From positions 62,001-126,000 of the forward strand of contig NZ_JBGQOG010000005.1 in the NCBI RefSeq assembly GCF_052113705.1: DNA of 64,000 nt. The letters are read 5' to 3'. This DNA comes from JBGQOG01 sp052113705. GTDB lineage: Bacteria; Pseudomonadota; Alphaproteobacteria; Rhodobacterales; Rhodobacteraceae. The position numbers were made by a program, and so were the translations under genes. The notes beneath the pieces were generated by a model. It made no database searches, was not told the DNA's origin, and saw only the letters and a list, made by a program, of their open reading frames with translations. This document shows positions 51,790-59,952 of this stretch, one piece after another; within the stretch, counting starts at the first letter, position 1; each line of letters opens with the position of its first letter.

Positions 51790-53066
51790 GCCTGTTTGTC
51801 ATCATTGCCTTTCTCGTGCTGGCTTTCCTCGGGATGCCGCTGGCGTTTTCGCTCGGGGTCTCGGCGCTGGCGGGGCTGTGGTTGGCGGGGTTTGACCTGC
51901 TGGTGCTGCCGCCCCGGCTGATGAATGCGGTCAATTCCTTTCCGCTGATGTCGATCCCGCTGTTCATGGTGGCGGGCGAGCTGATGCTGAAGGGCGGGAT
52001 CATGGACCGCCTCATTGATTTCGCAAATGCCTTTATCGGCCGGATGCGCGGCGGCCTTGCTCAGGTGGCGATCATCTCGGGGGCGGGCCTCGCCTCGGTG
52101 TCGGGGGCTGCTGTGGCCGATGCATCGGCGCTGTCCTCGACGCTGGTTCCCTCGTTGAAAAAGCAATACGGGCTGGGCTTCTCCACCGGCATTGTTGCGG
52201 CTGCGGCAAACCTTGGCCCGATCATTCCCCCCTCCGGCGCGATGATCGTTTATGCCTTCATGGCGGGGTCATCGGTCTCGGTCGGCGGCTTGTTCATGGC
52301 GGGCGTGATCCCCGGGCTGATCCTGTTCGGGGCCTTCATGGCGCTGTGCTGGTGCATCGCCTGGAAGCGCGACTACCCCCTGACGGGCACACCGGTGACG
52401 CTGCGCAACATCCTGCGCGAAATCCGCCGCTCCTTTGTCGTGTTCCTGATGCCCGTCGTGGTCATCGGCGGCATTGTGGCGGGCGCCTTCACCCCGACCG
52501 AGGGCGCGGCCATCGGCGTTCTCTATGCGCTTTTCCTCGGCTTTTGCGTGACCCGCCAGCTGAGACTCCATCATCTGCCCGAAGTGCTGCTGACCGCGGC
52601 CAAGACTTCGGCGCTGGTGGGGGCGATGATCGCCTTTGCCTCGACCGTCACCTTTTTGTTCACCATCGACATGCTGCCGATGAAGCTGGCGGCGCTGCTG
52701 CAGGGCGTCACGGATGATCCATTCACCTTTCTCTGTCTGGTGGCGGTCATGCTGCTGATTGTGGGCATGTTCCTTGAATCAAATGCCGCCTACATCATGT
52801 TGGTGCCGCTGTTTCACCCCATCGCCCTGCAATATGGCCTGGATCCCCTGCATTTCGGCTTTCTCTTCGTGCTCAATCTGGTGATCGGGATGCTGACGCC
52901 CCCCGTGGGGGTGGTACTCTTCGTCGTCTGCGGCATCACCGGCGTCAAGATGGGCACTTTGGTACGCGAAAGCTGGCCGTTCATCGCCGCGATGTATGGG
53001 GTATTGCTTCTGTGCATGCTGGTGCCCGGCGTGGTGACATGGCTTCCGGAGCGGCTGGGCTATTGA
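51786..53066 (+). CDS. TRAP transporter large membrane subunit (DctM), uraD-linked
   Basis: A 426-residue permease with about 12 helices. DctM motifs: FLGMPLAFSLGVSALAG, AAAANLGPIIPPSGAMIVYAF and LVIGMLTPPVGVVLFVVCGI. Start overlaps dctQ at 51786. It ends the uraD-dctPQM operon; a 365-bp gap follows. Confidence 0.9.
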   Translation: MSLFVIIAFLVLAFLGMPLAFSLGVSALAGLWLAGFDLLVLPPRLMNAVNSFPLMSIPLFMVAGELMLKGGIMDRLIDFANAFIGRMRGGLAQVAIISGAGLASVSGAAVADASALSSTLVPSLKKQYGLGFSTGIVAAAANLGPIIPPSGAMIVYAFMAGSSVSVGGLFMAGVIPGLILFGAFMALCWCIAWKRDYPLTGTPVTLRNILREIRRSFVVFLMPVVVIGGIVAGAFTPTEGAAIGVLYALFLGFCVTRQLRLHHLPEVLLTAAKTSALVGAMIAFASTVTFLFTIDMLPMKLAALLQGVTDDPFTFLCLVAVMLLIVGMFLESNAAYIMLVPLFHPIALQYGLDPLHFGFLFVLNLVIGMLTPPVGVVLFVVCGITGVKMGTLVRESWPFIAAMYGVLLLCMLVPGVVTWLPERLGY

Positions 53067-53431
53067 TGCGGCGACAAGGCACCGCCGCGCCAGCTTTGGC
53101 GTCAGTCCGGCGGCCGCTGCATTGCGCGCATCGCTTTCTGTGATCGCCGTCTGATGTGCCGGTTGTGGGGCGAATCTGTGCCACGGGACCTTTCGGGCGA
53201 GCGCTTATGCACTGCTGTGCAACATTTATATGAAGAAAATCAACGCCAGTAAAATTTCATTGACTCACTACGCCTATATATCGACATTACATAAATACTT
53301 TACACGACTCTGCGATAATCTGCGTTGCATTCCTGTGCAATATGTCTCGATTCCAAGACTGAAGCATGACGAGAAGCCGGGAGGCCGCCTGCCCCGACGG
53401 GTTGGCGGGACGGCAATAGGAGAGGAAGACC
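53067..53431. other. 365-bp intergenic region upstream of the phytase-like gene
   Basis: No supported gene. Bases 53221-53350 are AT-rich against the local GC average and probably contain the promoter of the downstream gene; TTGACT at 53260-53265 is -35-like but no well-spaced -10 could be chosen. A 70-codon open frame at 53230 has no domain features and runs into the phytase gene, so it is not called. Confidence 0.45.
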
Positions 53432-54799
53432 ATGTCTGTTGAAATCCAAAGCCCCGGGCGCCGCCTTGGGCTGCCGCTGATGATTTTGCTGATGGCAGGG
53501 ACTGCCGCGCAGGCCGAGGAGATCGCCTATGCGCCGCTGTCCAGCAAGCATCCCTATATTCCGCCCGCGGACACAAGCTACAGCGCGCCGCCGGCCGGCT
53601 ATGCGCCCTTCATGATCGAGCATGTCGCCCGCCACGGATCACGCCTTCTCAGCAGCGCGAAATATGACGATCTGTCGCTGCAGCTGTGGGAAATGGCCAA
53701 GGCCGAGGGTGCGCTGACACCGGCAGGCGAGGCCTTTGGGCCCTTGCTGGAAAAGATCATCACGTATCACCAGAAGGCCGGTTACGGAAATCTCAGCACG
53801 CTCGGTGCGCAAGAGCATGTCGAGATTGCGAAACGCACCGCCCGGCGGATGAAGCCGCTCTTCGATGCGGCCGAGGCCGAGAACCGCCCGATCGACATCC
53901 TGTCCTCGGGCAAGGACCGGGCCGTCGACAGCAGTCAGAGCTTTGTGGCCGGGCTTGTCGAGGCTGATCCGGCACTGAAACCGCTGATCGGCGAGATGGT
54001 CGTTGACCCGCGCACGCTGTATTTCCACGACACGGATGTGGCCTACAACGCCTATGTCGACGACGATCCGCATCTGAAAGCGACGCTGGAGGCCTTGGCC
54101 GAGCGCCCCGATGTGGCGGCGGCCGGGCGTGACATGCTGGAGCGGATCTACACCCCGGCTTTCGTCGACAAGCTGCAGTCGGGTGCCATCAGTTTCGTCG
54201 ATCACGGCAAGGGCAAAGCCAAGCTTGACGACATCTCATCGGCGGCGGATTCGCTCTACAACCTCTACATCATCGCCCCCGGCGTGCCGGAAGAGAACTG
54301 GGATCTGAGCGCCTTCGTGCCGCCCGCCGATGCCGAGGTCATGGCCGAATTCTCGGATGGCGAGCAGTTCTATGAAAAGGGGCCGGGCTTTGCGGGCAGT
54401 GACATCACCTATGGGATGGCCGCGCCGTTGCTGCAGGATTTCTTTGACCGGATCGAGGCGCGGATCGACGGGAAAAGCCAGGCGGCTGCCACTTTCCGGT
54501 TCGCGCATGCCGAAGAGATCATGCCCTTTGCGGCGTTGATCAAGGCACCGGGCAGTGCCGTGCAGGCCAGCGATGCCGTGCCCTACAGCCATGCCAGCAA
54601 CCCCTGGCGCGGGGCGCTCGTCACGCCGATGGCGGCCAATGTGCAATGGGATGTGTTCAGCAATGACGCCTCCGGCTATCTGGTGCGGATGCTCTACAAC
54701 GAGCGCGAAGTGCCGTTTCACGCAGGGTGCAAGCCGGTTGCGGCGGGCAGCATGTTCTACGCGCTGACCGAGTTGGAAAGCTGCCTTTCCAAAGGGTGA
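53432..54799 (+). CDS. Secreted histidine acid phosphatase, MINPP/phytase-like
   Basis: A 455-residue protein of histidine phosphatase clade 2. A leader with a hydrophobic segment (LPLMILLMAGTAAQA) suggests export. The phosphohistidine motif is VARHGSR with His68. The proton-donor motif near residue 358 is HAEE rather than the HD of AppA-type phytases; HAE is the mark of multiple inositol polyphosphate phosphatases. A C-terminal cysteine pair (HAGC near 434 and ESCLS near 452) may form a disulphide. Expected role: phosphate release from inositol phosphates or similar in the periplasm. It follows an AGGAGAGG ribosome site and stands alone. Confidence 0.82.
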   Translation: MSVEIQSPGRRLGLPLMILLMAGTAAQAEEIAYAPLSSKHPYIPPADTSYSAPPAGYAPFMIEHVARHGSRLLSSAKYDDLSLQLWEMAKAEGALTPAGEAFGPLLEKIITYHQKAGYGNLSTLGAQEHVEIAKRTARRMKPLFDAAEAENRPIDILSSGKDRAVDSSQSFVAGLVEADPALKPLIGEMVVDPRTLYFHDTDVAYNAYVDDDPHLKATLEALAERPDVAAAGRDMLERIYTPAFVDKLQSGAISFVDHGKGKAKLDDISSAADSLYNLYIIAPGVPEENWDLSAFVPPADAEVMAEFSDGEQFYEKGPGFAGSDITYGMAAPLLQDFFDRIEARIDGKSQAAATFRFAHAEEIMPFAALIKAPGSAVQASDAVPYSHASNPWRGALVTPMAANVQWDVFSNDASGYLVRMLYNEREVPFHAGCKPVAAGSMFYALTELESCLSKG

Positions 54800-54813
54800 T
54801 CGCCCGCGCCCGC

Positions 54814-54840
54814 CCGCCCCGCAGCGGTTGCGTGGGGCGG
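54814..54840 (+). terminator. Hairpin downstream of the phytase-like gene
   Basis: CCGCCCC (54814-54820) pairs with GGGGCGG (54834-54840), with a possible inner CGCA/TGCG pairing. It begins 15 bp past the stop. No U-run follows. Confidence 0.4.
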
Positions 54841-55057
54841 CATCCGACCCCGGCCCCGACATCTCCCCAGTCCCCGGCCCCCGCGCGGGCGCGCCGGGGT
54901 CCATCGGGGCGCGGGGTGGGCCGCGCAGAGGCCGGCGTCAGCCTGCGGCGCGCGGGTGCACCGGCGCGCTTGGATCGTGCGGTGGCGGCAGGATCGGTTT
55001 GACAAGAGGGTGCCGCTCGCCTAGCCCCGAGGGGCGTTCAAGGACAGGCCCGCGCCC

Positions 55058-55900
55058 ATGATTGTCAGCAGCACGATTGAAACCCTGACCGATGGTCTGC
55101 CGCTGACGGCGGCCTCATTCATCATCACGATTTATGGTGACCTGGTTGTGCCCCGGGGGGAAGTTCTCTGGATGGGCAGTCTGATTGACATCTGCGCCCG
55201 GGTCGGGATCAGCGAAAATCTGGTGCGCACCGCAACCTCGCGCCTTGTCGCCGCCGGACGGCTGCAGGGTGAGCGCAATGGGCGGCGCAGCTATTACCGG
55301 CTGGCCGCCGCTGCGCGCGCCGAATTCGCCGAGGCAGCACGTCTGTTGTACGAGACCCTGCCGGAGCCGCAGGGCTGGCTGATCCAGCAGGTGCCGGGGC
55401 TGGCCGATGAAAGTGCCCGGCGTCATCACATGGCGCGGATGGGGGGTGACATCTGGATCACGTCAAGCCGCGGCCAGACGCCTTTGCCCGGCGTGATCAG
55501 CTTTGCGGCAGAGGTGGTGGATGCCGCTGCGCCGGACATTGTCTCTCAGTATTGGGATCTGGGGCCGCTGCAGGATCGCTATGCCGCGATGATCGCCCGG
55601 TTTGCGCCGCTTGAGCGCGCTAGCCTGGCGGGACAGGTGCTGTCGGCGAGTGACGCATTGATCGCCCGCTTGCTGCTGGTGCAGGCCTACCGAAGTGCGG
55701 TGCTGCGCGATCCCTGTTTGCCGACGGCTGCGTTGCCCGCAGACTGGCAGGGCACGGCCGCGCGGGCATTGTTTCGCAAGGTCTATGCCGCGCTGACACC
55801 CTTGGCGGAAACGCAACTCGGGCTGACGCTGGAGGGGCGGGACGGATTGTTGGCCGCCCAAACACCTCAGGATCAGATGCGTCGGGCCAGTTGGTCCTGA
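55058..55900 (+). CDS. paaX: Phenylacetate operon repressor PaaX
   Basis: A 280-residue repressor. The N-terminal winged helix (LTAASFIITIYGDLVVPRGE, then ISENLVRTATSRLVAAGRLQGER) and the central/C-terminal PaaX domains (RRSYYRLAAAARAEFAEAARLLY; LLVQAYRSAVLRDPCLP) match the family, which binds phenylacetyl-CoA as inducer. The ATG at 55058 follows AAGGACAGG. It lies just upstream of and codirectional with the paa operon, separated by 155 bp that contain a strong inverted repeat. Confidence 0.92.
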   Translation: MIVSSTIETLTDGLPLTAASFIITIYGDLVVPRGEVLWMGSLIDICARVGISENLVRTATSRLVAAGRLQGERNGRRSYYRLAAAARAEFAEAARLLYETLPEPQGWLIQQVPGLADESARRHHMARMGGDIWITSSRGQTPLPGVISFAAEVVDAAAPDIVSQYWDLGPLQDRYAAMIARFAPLERASLAGQVLSASDALIARLLLVQAYRSAVLRDPCLPTAALPADWQGTAARALFRKVYAALTPLAETQLGLTLEGRDGLLAAQTPQDQMRRASWS

Positions 55901-55937
55901 CGGCGGCCTGCGGCGGCCGGTTTCTCCGCAGCCGCTT

Positions 55938-55982
55938 AAACATTACATCAATGCAAAGTTTTCACTTTTTGATGTAATGTTT
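55938..55982. promoter_or_regulatory. 14-bp inverted repeat in the paa promoter (PaaX operator candidate)
   Basis: AAACATTACATCAA (55938-55951) and TTGATGTAATGTTT (55969-55982) are perfect inverted copies with a 17-bp spacer. A -10-like TATACC (55989-55994) follows at once, so a bound protein would block the promoter. PaaX sites in other bacteria are also long, spaced inverted repeats. A second motif, GACCAATCGGTCGG (55997-56010), looks like a TetR-type half-palindrome. Confidence 0.65.
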
Positions 55983-56055
55983 TGATGCTATACCCTGACC
56001 AATCGGTCGGCGAATTGGGAGAATCGTCGGTCTTTCACCTTTTGGGAGGCAAGCG

Positions 56056-57261
56056 ATGCGTGAAGCATTCATCTGCGATGCGGTCCGGACACCGGTCGGG
56101 CGTTATGGCGGCGCATTGGCTACGGTGCGCGCCGATGATCTGGCGGCGCTGCCGTTGAAGGCGCTGATGGCGCGCAACCCCGGGGTTGATTGGTCGGCGG
56201 TTGAGGATCTGATCTACGGCTGCGCCAATCAGGCGGGCGAAGACAACCGCAACGTCGCGCGGATGGCTGCCTTGTTGGCGGGCATGCCGGTCACTGTGCC
56301 GGGCACGACGGTCAACCGGCTCTGCGGCTCGGGGATGGATGCGGTGGGGATGGCGGCGCGGGCGATCCGCGCGGGCGATTGCGAGTTTGTCATTGCGGGT
56401 GGCGTTGAAAGCATGACGCGCGCGCCTTTCGTGATGCCCAAGGCGGAAACCGCCTTTTCCCGGAGCACGGCGGTTTATGACACCACCATCGGCTGGCGTT
56501 TTCCCAACCCGGCGCTGAAAGCGGCGTTTGGCACGCATTCCATGCCGGAAACCGCCGACAATGTCGCCGAGGATTACGGGATCAGTCGCGCCGATCAGGA
56601 TGCGTTCGCGGCGCGCAGTCAGGCGCGGTGGGCGGCGGCGCAGGCGGCGGGTATTTTCGCCGATGAGATCGTCCCGGTGACCCTCGCGCAGAAAAAGGGC
56701 GATCCGCTGGTGATCTCGGTGGATGAACATCCGCGCCCGGGTACCACGGCCGAGCAATTGGCGCGGTTGCGGGGGGTGAATGGCCCGGATCTGACGGTGA
56801 CCGCGGGCAATGCCAGCGGCGTCAATGACGGGGCGGCGGCGCTGGCGATCCTGTCGGGGGAGGCGGCGCGGGCGCAGGGGCTGACGCCGAAGGCGCGGAT
56901 CGTCGCGATGGCGGCGGCCGGGGTTGAGCCGCGGGTGATGGGCATTGGCCCCGTGCCTGCAGTGCGGCGGGTTCTGGCCAAGGCCGGGCTCTCGCTCGAT
57001 CAGATGGATGTGATTGAATTGAATGAGGCTTTCGCCGCTCAGGGTCTGGCTGTGTTGCGCGCATTGGGGCTTGCCGATGATGCGCCGCAGGTGAACCCCA
57101 ACGGGGGTGCGATTGCCATTGGCCATCCGCTGGGCATGTCGGGCGCCCGGCTGGTGATGACCGCGATGTATCAGCTGCACCGGACCGGGGGCCGCTATGC
57201 ATTGTGCACGATGTGCGTGGGTGTGGGGCAGGGCATCGCGCTTATTCTGGAACGCGTCTGA
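56056..57261 (+). CDS. paaJ: 3-oxoadipyl-CoA / 3-oxo-5,6-dehydrosuberyl-CoA thiolase
   Basis: A 401-residue thiolase. The acyl-accepting cysteine is in NRLCGSGMDAV near residue 91. The HPLGMSGAR His is near 357 and the second cysteine is in CTMCVGVGQGIA near 387. It should split 3-oxo-5,6-dehydrosuberyl-CoA and 3-oxoadipyl-CoA, the last steps of phenylacetate breakdown (the PcaF/PaaJ family serves both). It is the first gene of the operon, 12 bp before paaA. Confidence 0.9.
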   Translation: MREAFICDAVRTPVGRYGGALATVRADDLAALPLKALMARNPGVDWSAVEDLIYGCANQAGEDNRNVARMAALLAGMPVTVPGTTVNRLCGSGMDAVGMAARAIRAGDCEFVIAGGVESMTRAPFVMPKAETAFSRSTAVYDTTIGWRFPNPALKAAFGTHSMPETADNVAEDYGISRADQDAFAARSQARWAAAQAAGIFADEIVPVTLAQKKGDPLVISVDEHPRPGTTAEQLARLRGVNGPDLTVTAGNASGVNDGAAALAILSGEAARAQGLTPKARIVAMAAAGVEPRVMGIGPVPAVRRVLAKAGLSLDQMDVIELNEAFAAQGLAVLRALGLADDAPQVNPNGGAIAIGHPLGMSGARLVMTAMYQLHRTGGRYALCTMCVGVGQGIALILERV

Positions 57262-57273
57262 GGGAGATCAGCC

Positions 57274-58269
57274 ATGTATGCACAACTTGTGACGTCTGAA
57301 GGGGCGAAGGCCCGCGCGGAAATGACCCCCGAAGAGGCGGCGTTTCAGGACCGGATTGACCGCGGCGAGAAGATTGAGCCGAAGGAATGGATGCCGGAGG
57401 GGTATCGCAAGACGCTGATCCGGCAGATCGGTCAGCACGCACATTCCGAGATTGTGGGGCAATTGCCCGAGGGCAACTGGATCACCCGCGCGCCGACGCT
57501 GGAGCGCAAGGCGATCTTGCTGGCCAAGGTGCAGGACGAGGCGGGGCATGGCCTCTACCTTTATTCTGCCGCTGAAACGCTGGGGATTTCCCGCGATCAG
57601 CTGTTGGCGCAGTTGCACGCCGGCAAGATGAAATACTCCTCGATCTTCAACTACCCGACGCTGACCTGGGCCGATATGGGCGCGGTGGGCTGGCTGGTGG
57701 ATGGAGCGGCGATCATGAATCAAGTGCCGCTGCAGCGGACCTCATATGGTCCCTACAGTCGGGCGATGATCCGGATCTGCAAGGAGGAAAGTTTCCACCA
57801 GCGGCAGGGCTACGACATCATGATGAAGATGTGCGCGGGCAGCCCCGAGCAAAAGGCGATGGCGCAGGATGCGCTGAACCGCTTTTGGTATCCCTCGCTG
57901 ATGATGTTCGGGCCGTCTGACAAGGACTCGGTGCACAGCGCGCAGTCGATGGCCTGGAAGATCAAGATGAACACCAATGATGAACTGCGGCAGAAGTTCG
58001 TGGATCAGACCGTGCCGCAGGCCAAATATCTGGGCCTGACCGTGCCGGATGAAAATCTGGTCTGGAATGAGGAAAAGGGCGGCTACGACTTCTCCGAGCC
58101 CGATTGGACCGAGTTCTTCGCGGTGATCGCCGGGAATGGCCCCTGCAATGCCGAGCGTCTGGGCGCCCGGGTCAAGGCCTGGGAAGACGGCGCCTGGTAC
58201 CGCGACGGGTTGATGGCGCATGCTGAGAAGGCCGCGGCCCGCAAACGCTCTGCCATTGCCGCCGAGTGA
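57274..58269 (+). CDS. paaA: Phenylacetyl-CoA epoxidase, catalytic subunit PaaA
   Basis: A 331-residue diiron protein. The carboxylate/His ligands are seen as QDEAGHG (ExxH, near residue 91) and KEESFHQ (ExxH, near 171), with further helix acids in QHAHSEIVG. It epoxidises the ring of phenylacetyl-CoA using O2 and electrons from PaaE. It is followed by paaBCDE in the standard order. Length and sequence are typical of the family. Confidence 0.95.
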   Translation: MYAQLVTSEGAKARAEMTPEEAAFQDRIDRGEKIEPKEWMPEGYRKTLIRQIGQHAHSEIVGQLPEGNWITRAPTLERKAILLAKVQDEAGHGLYLYSAAETLGISRDQLLAQLHAGKMKYSSIFNYPTLTWADMGAVGWLVDGAAIMNQVPLQRTSYGPYSRAMIRICKEESFHQRQGYDIMMKMCAGSPEQKAMAQDALNRFWYPSLMMFGPSDKDSVHSAQSMAWKIKMNTNDELRQKFVDQTVPQAKYLGLTVPDENLVWNEEKGGYDFSEPDWTEFFAVIAGNGPCNAERLGARVKAWEDGAWYRDGLMAHAEKAAARKRSAIAAE

Positions 58270-58281
58270 TCCCTGAATTTC

Positions 58282-58301
58282 GCGCGGGCAGGTGCCCGCG
58301 C
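58282..58301 (+). other. Intercistronic hairpin between paaA and paaB
   Basis: GCGCGGGC pairs with GCCCGCGC over 8 bp with an AGGT loop, 12 bases after the paaA stop. It is not followed by U residues and may protect the paaA message. Confidence 0.5.
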
Positions 58302-58331
58302 AGCGCATCCAGCTTCGGGAGGAAGCAAGAC

Positions 58332-58616
58332 ATGTCCAGCGAATGGCCCCTGTGGGAAATCTTTATCCGCGGCCAGCATGGCCTGAACCACCGCCACGTC
58401 GGCAGCCTGCATGCGCCGGATGCCGAAATGGCGATCTGCAACGCGCGTGACGTCTATACCCGCCGCAATGAAGGCGTGTCGATCTGGGCGGTGCCGTCGA
58501 ATGCGATCACCGCCTCGTCGCCCTCGGATAAAGGCCCGCTGTTCGAGCCGTCGAACAGCAAGGTCTACCGGCATCCGACCTTCTTCGATATTCCCGAAGA
58601 AATCGGGCATATGTGA
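58332..58616 (+). CDS. paaB: Phenylacetyl-CoA epoxidase subunit PaaB
   Basis: A 94-residue small subunit. WPLWEIFIRGQHGLNHRHVG, then SLHAPDAEMAICNARDVYTRR and the end SNSKVYRHPTFFDIP match the family. It bridges PaaAC heterodimers in the complex and is not catalytic. The ATG at 58332 follows GGGAGGAAG; a longer frame at 58266 is rejected. Its stop overlaps the paaC start (TGATG). Confidence 0.93.
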   Translation: MSSEWPLWEIFIRGQHGLNHRHVGSLHAPDAEMAICNARDVYTRRNEGVSIWAVPSNAITASSPSDKGPLFEPSNSKVYRHPTFFDIPEEIGHM

Positions 58617-59392
58617 TGGGCAGCGCGGTGGAAACGGTCGATCGGGCCGCCTTTGTCGACTGGCTGCAGCGGGTTGGCGACAATGTGCTGATCCTGGGGC
58701 ATCGGGTGTCGGAATGGTGCGGGCATGGCCCGGCGCTGGAGGAAGACATCGCACTGGCCAATCAGGCGCTGGATCTTATTGGCCAGTGCCAGCTGTGGCT
58801 GGGCCTTGCCGCCGAGGTTGAGGGGCAGGGACGCAATGCCGATGCGATGGCCTATCTGCGCGACGCAGGCGCCTTTCGCAATGTGCTCTTGGTCGAGCGG
58901 CCGAATGTGGATTTCGCGCAGACCCTGATGCGGCAATTCCTGTTTGATGCCTGGCATATCGAGCTGATGCGGGCGCTGAAGACCTCGGCCGATCCGCGGG
59001 TGGCCGAGATCGCCGCCAAGGCGGAAAAGGAAGTGGCCTATCATCTGGAACGCTCGGCGGATCTGGTGATCCGGCTGGGCGACGGCTCGGCGGAAAGCCA
59101 TGACCGGATGCAAAAGGCGTTGGATCTGCTCTTTCCCTACACGGGCGAGTTGTTCGCGGAAGATGCCGTGGATCAGGCGCTGGCCGCAGCAGGCATTGCG
59201 CCTTTGCCGGGCAGCCTGAAGGCCGATTGGGATGCCACCTTGCGCGCGGTGCTGACCGAAGCGACGTTGGTGCATCCCGGTGAGACCTATCAGCACAAGG
59301 GCGGCAAACGGGGCGTGCACACGGAATATCTGGGCTTTATCCTGGCCGAGATGCAATTCCTGCAGCGCGCCTATCCCGGGGCAACCTGGTAA
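58616..59392 (+). CDS. paaC: Phenylacetyl-CoA epoxidase subunit PaaC
   Basis: A 258-residue ferritin-like structural subunit. LILGHRVSEWCGHGPALEED and IALANQALDLIGQCQLWLG are family blocks; the metal ligands of PaaA are largely missing, as is normal for PaaC. The C-terminal region includes HPGETYQHKGGKRGVHTEYL. The ATG at 58616 overlaps the paaB stop; a GTG three bases earlier is possible. Confidence 0.93.
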   Translation: MGSAVETVDRAAFVDWLQRVGDNVLILGHRVSEWCGHGPALEEDIALANQALDLIGQCQLWLGLAAEVEGQGRNADAMAYLRDAGAFRNVLLVERPNVDFAQTLMRQFLFDAWHIELMRALKTSADPRVAEIAAKAEKEVAYHLERSADLVIRLGDGSAESHDRMQKALDLLFPYTGELFAEDAVDQALAAAGIAPLPGSLKADWDATLRAVLTEATLVHPGETYQHKGGKRGVHTEYLGFILAEMQFLQRAYPGATW

Positions 59393-59397
59393 GCGCG

Positions 59398-59922
59398 ATG
59401 ACACAGGCGCCCCATCCCGAGGTATCAGAGGTCTGGCACTGGTTGTCGCAGGTGCCGGACCCGGAAATTCCGGTGATCAGCCTGACCGATCTGGGCATCA
59501 TCCGCGATGTTGCCTGGGAGGCGGATGTGCTGGTGGTGACCGTCACGCCCACCTATTCGGGCTGCCCCGCGACCAGCATCATCAATCTGGACATCGGGAC
59601 GGCGCTGCGGGCGCGCGGCATCGAGAAGCTGCGGCTGGAACGTCGGCTGTCGCCGCCCTGGACCACGGATTGGCTGACCGAGGAGGGCCGCGAGAAGCTG
59701 CGTCAGTATGGAATTGCCCCGCCGATCGACGGCACCGCCGCGGATGGGCGGCTGGTGGGGCGCATCTCGCGGCTGGCGGGCACGTCAAACCTGGTGATCG
59801 CCTGTCCGCGCTGCGGCTCGGCGCAGACCGAAAAGATCAGCCAGTTCGGCTCGACCCCCTGCAAGGCCAGCTACCGCTGCACGGATTGTCTGGAACCCTT
59901 TGATTATTTCAAGTGCATCTGA
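59398..59922 (+). CDS. paaD: Phenylacetate pathway Fe-S assembly-type protein PaaD
   Basis: A 174-residue protein. The N-terminal MIP18/DUF59 domain (VPDPEIPVISLTDLGIIRDV, TPTYSGCPATSIIN) is followed by a C-terminal zinc-ribbon (CPRCGS near residue 140 and CTDC near 160). PaaD is needed for activity of the epoxidase, probably in maturing its metal or Fe-S centres. It starts 5 bp after paaC. Confidence 0.93.
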   Translation: MTQAPHPEVSEVWHWLSQVPDPEIPVISLTDLGIIRDVAWEADVLVVTVTPTYSGCPATSIINLDIGTALRARGIEKLRLERRLSPPWTTDWLTEEGREKLRQYGIAPPIDGTAADGRLVGRISRLAGTSNLVIACPRCGSAQTEKISQFGSTPCKASYRCTDCLEPFDYFKCI

Positions 59923-59952
59923 GGATGCGCCCCGCATAGGACACCCCCCGCT

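Noticed and set aside
53260..53280. TTGACT with a nearby TATATA as a promoter
   Set aside because: The spacing is only about 9 bp, far from the 16-18 needed; no alternative -10 fits well.
53230..53442. A 70-codon open frame before the phytase-like gene
   Set aside because: No ribosome site or domain, and it overlaps the next gene's start; it arises from an AT-rich promoter stretch.
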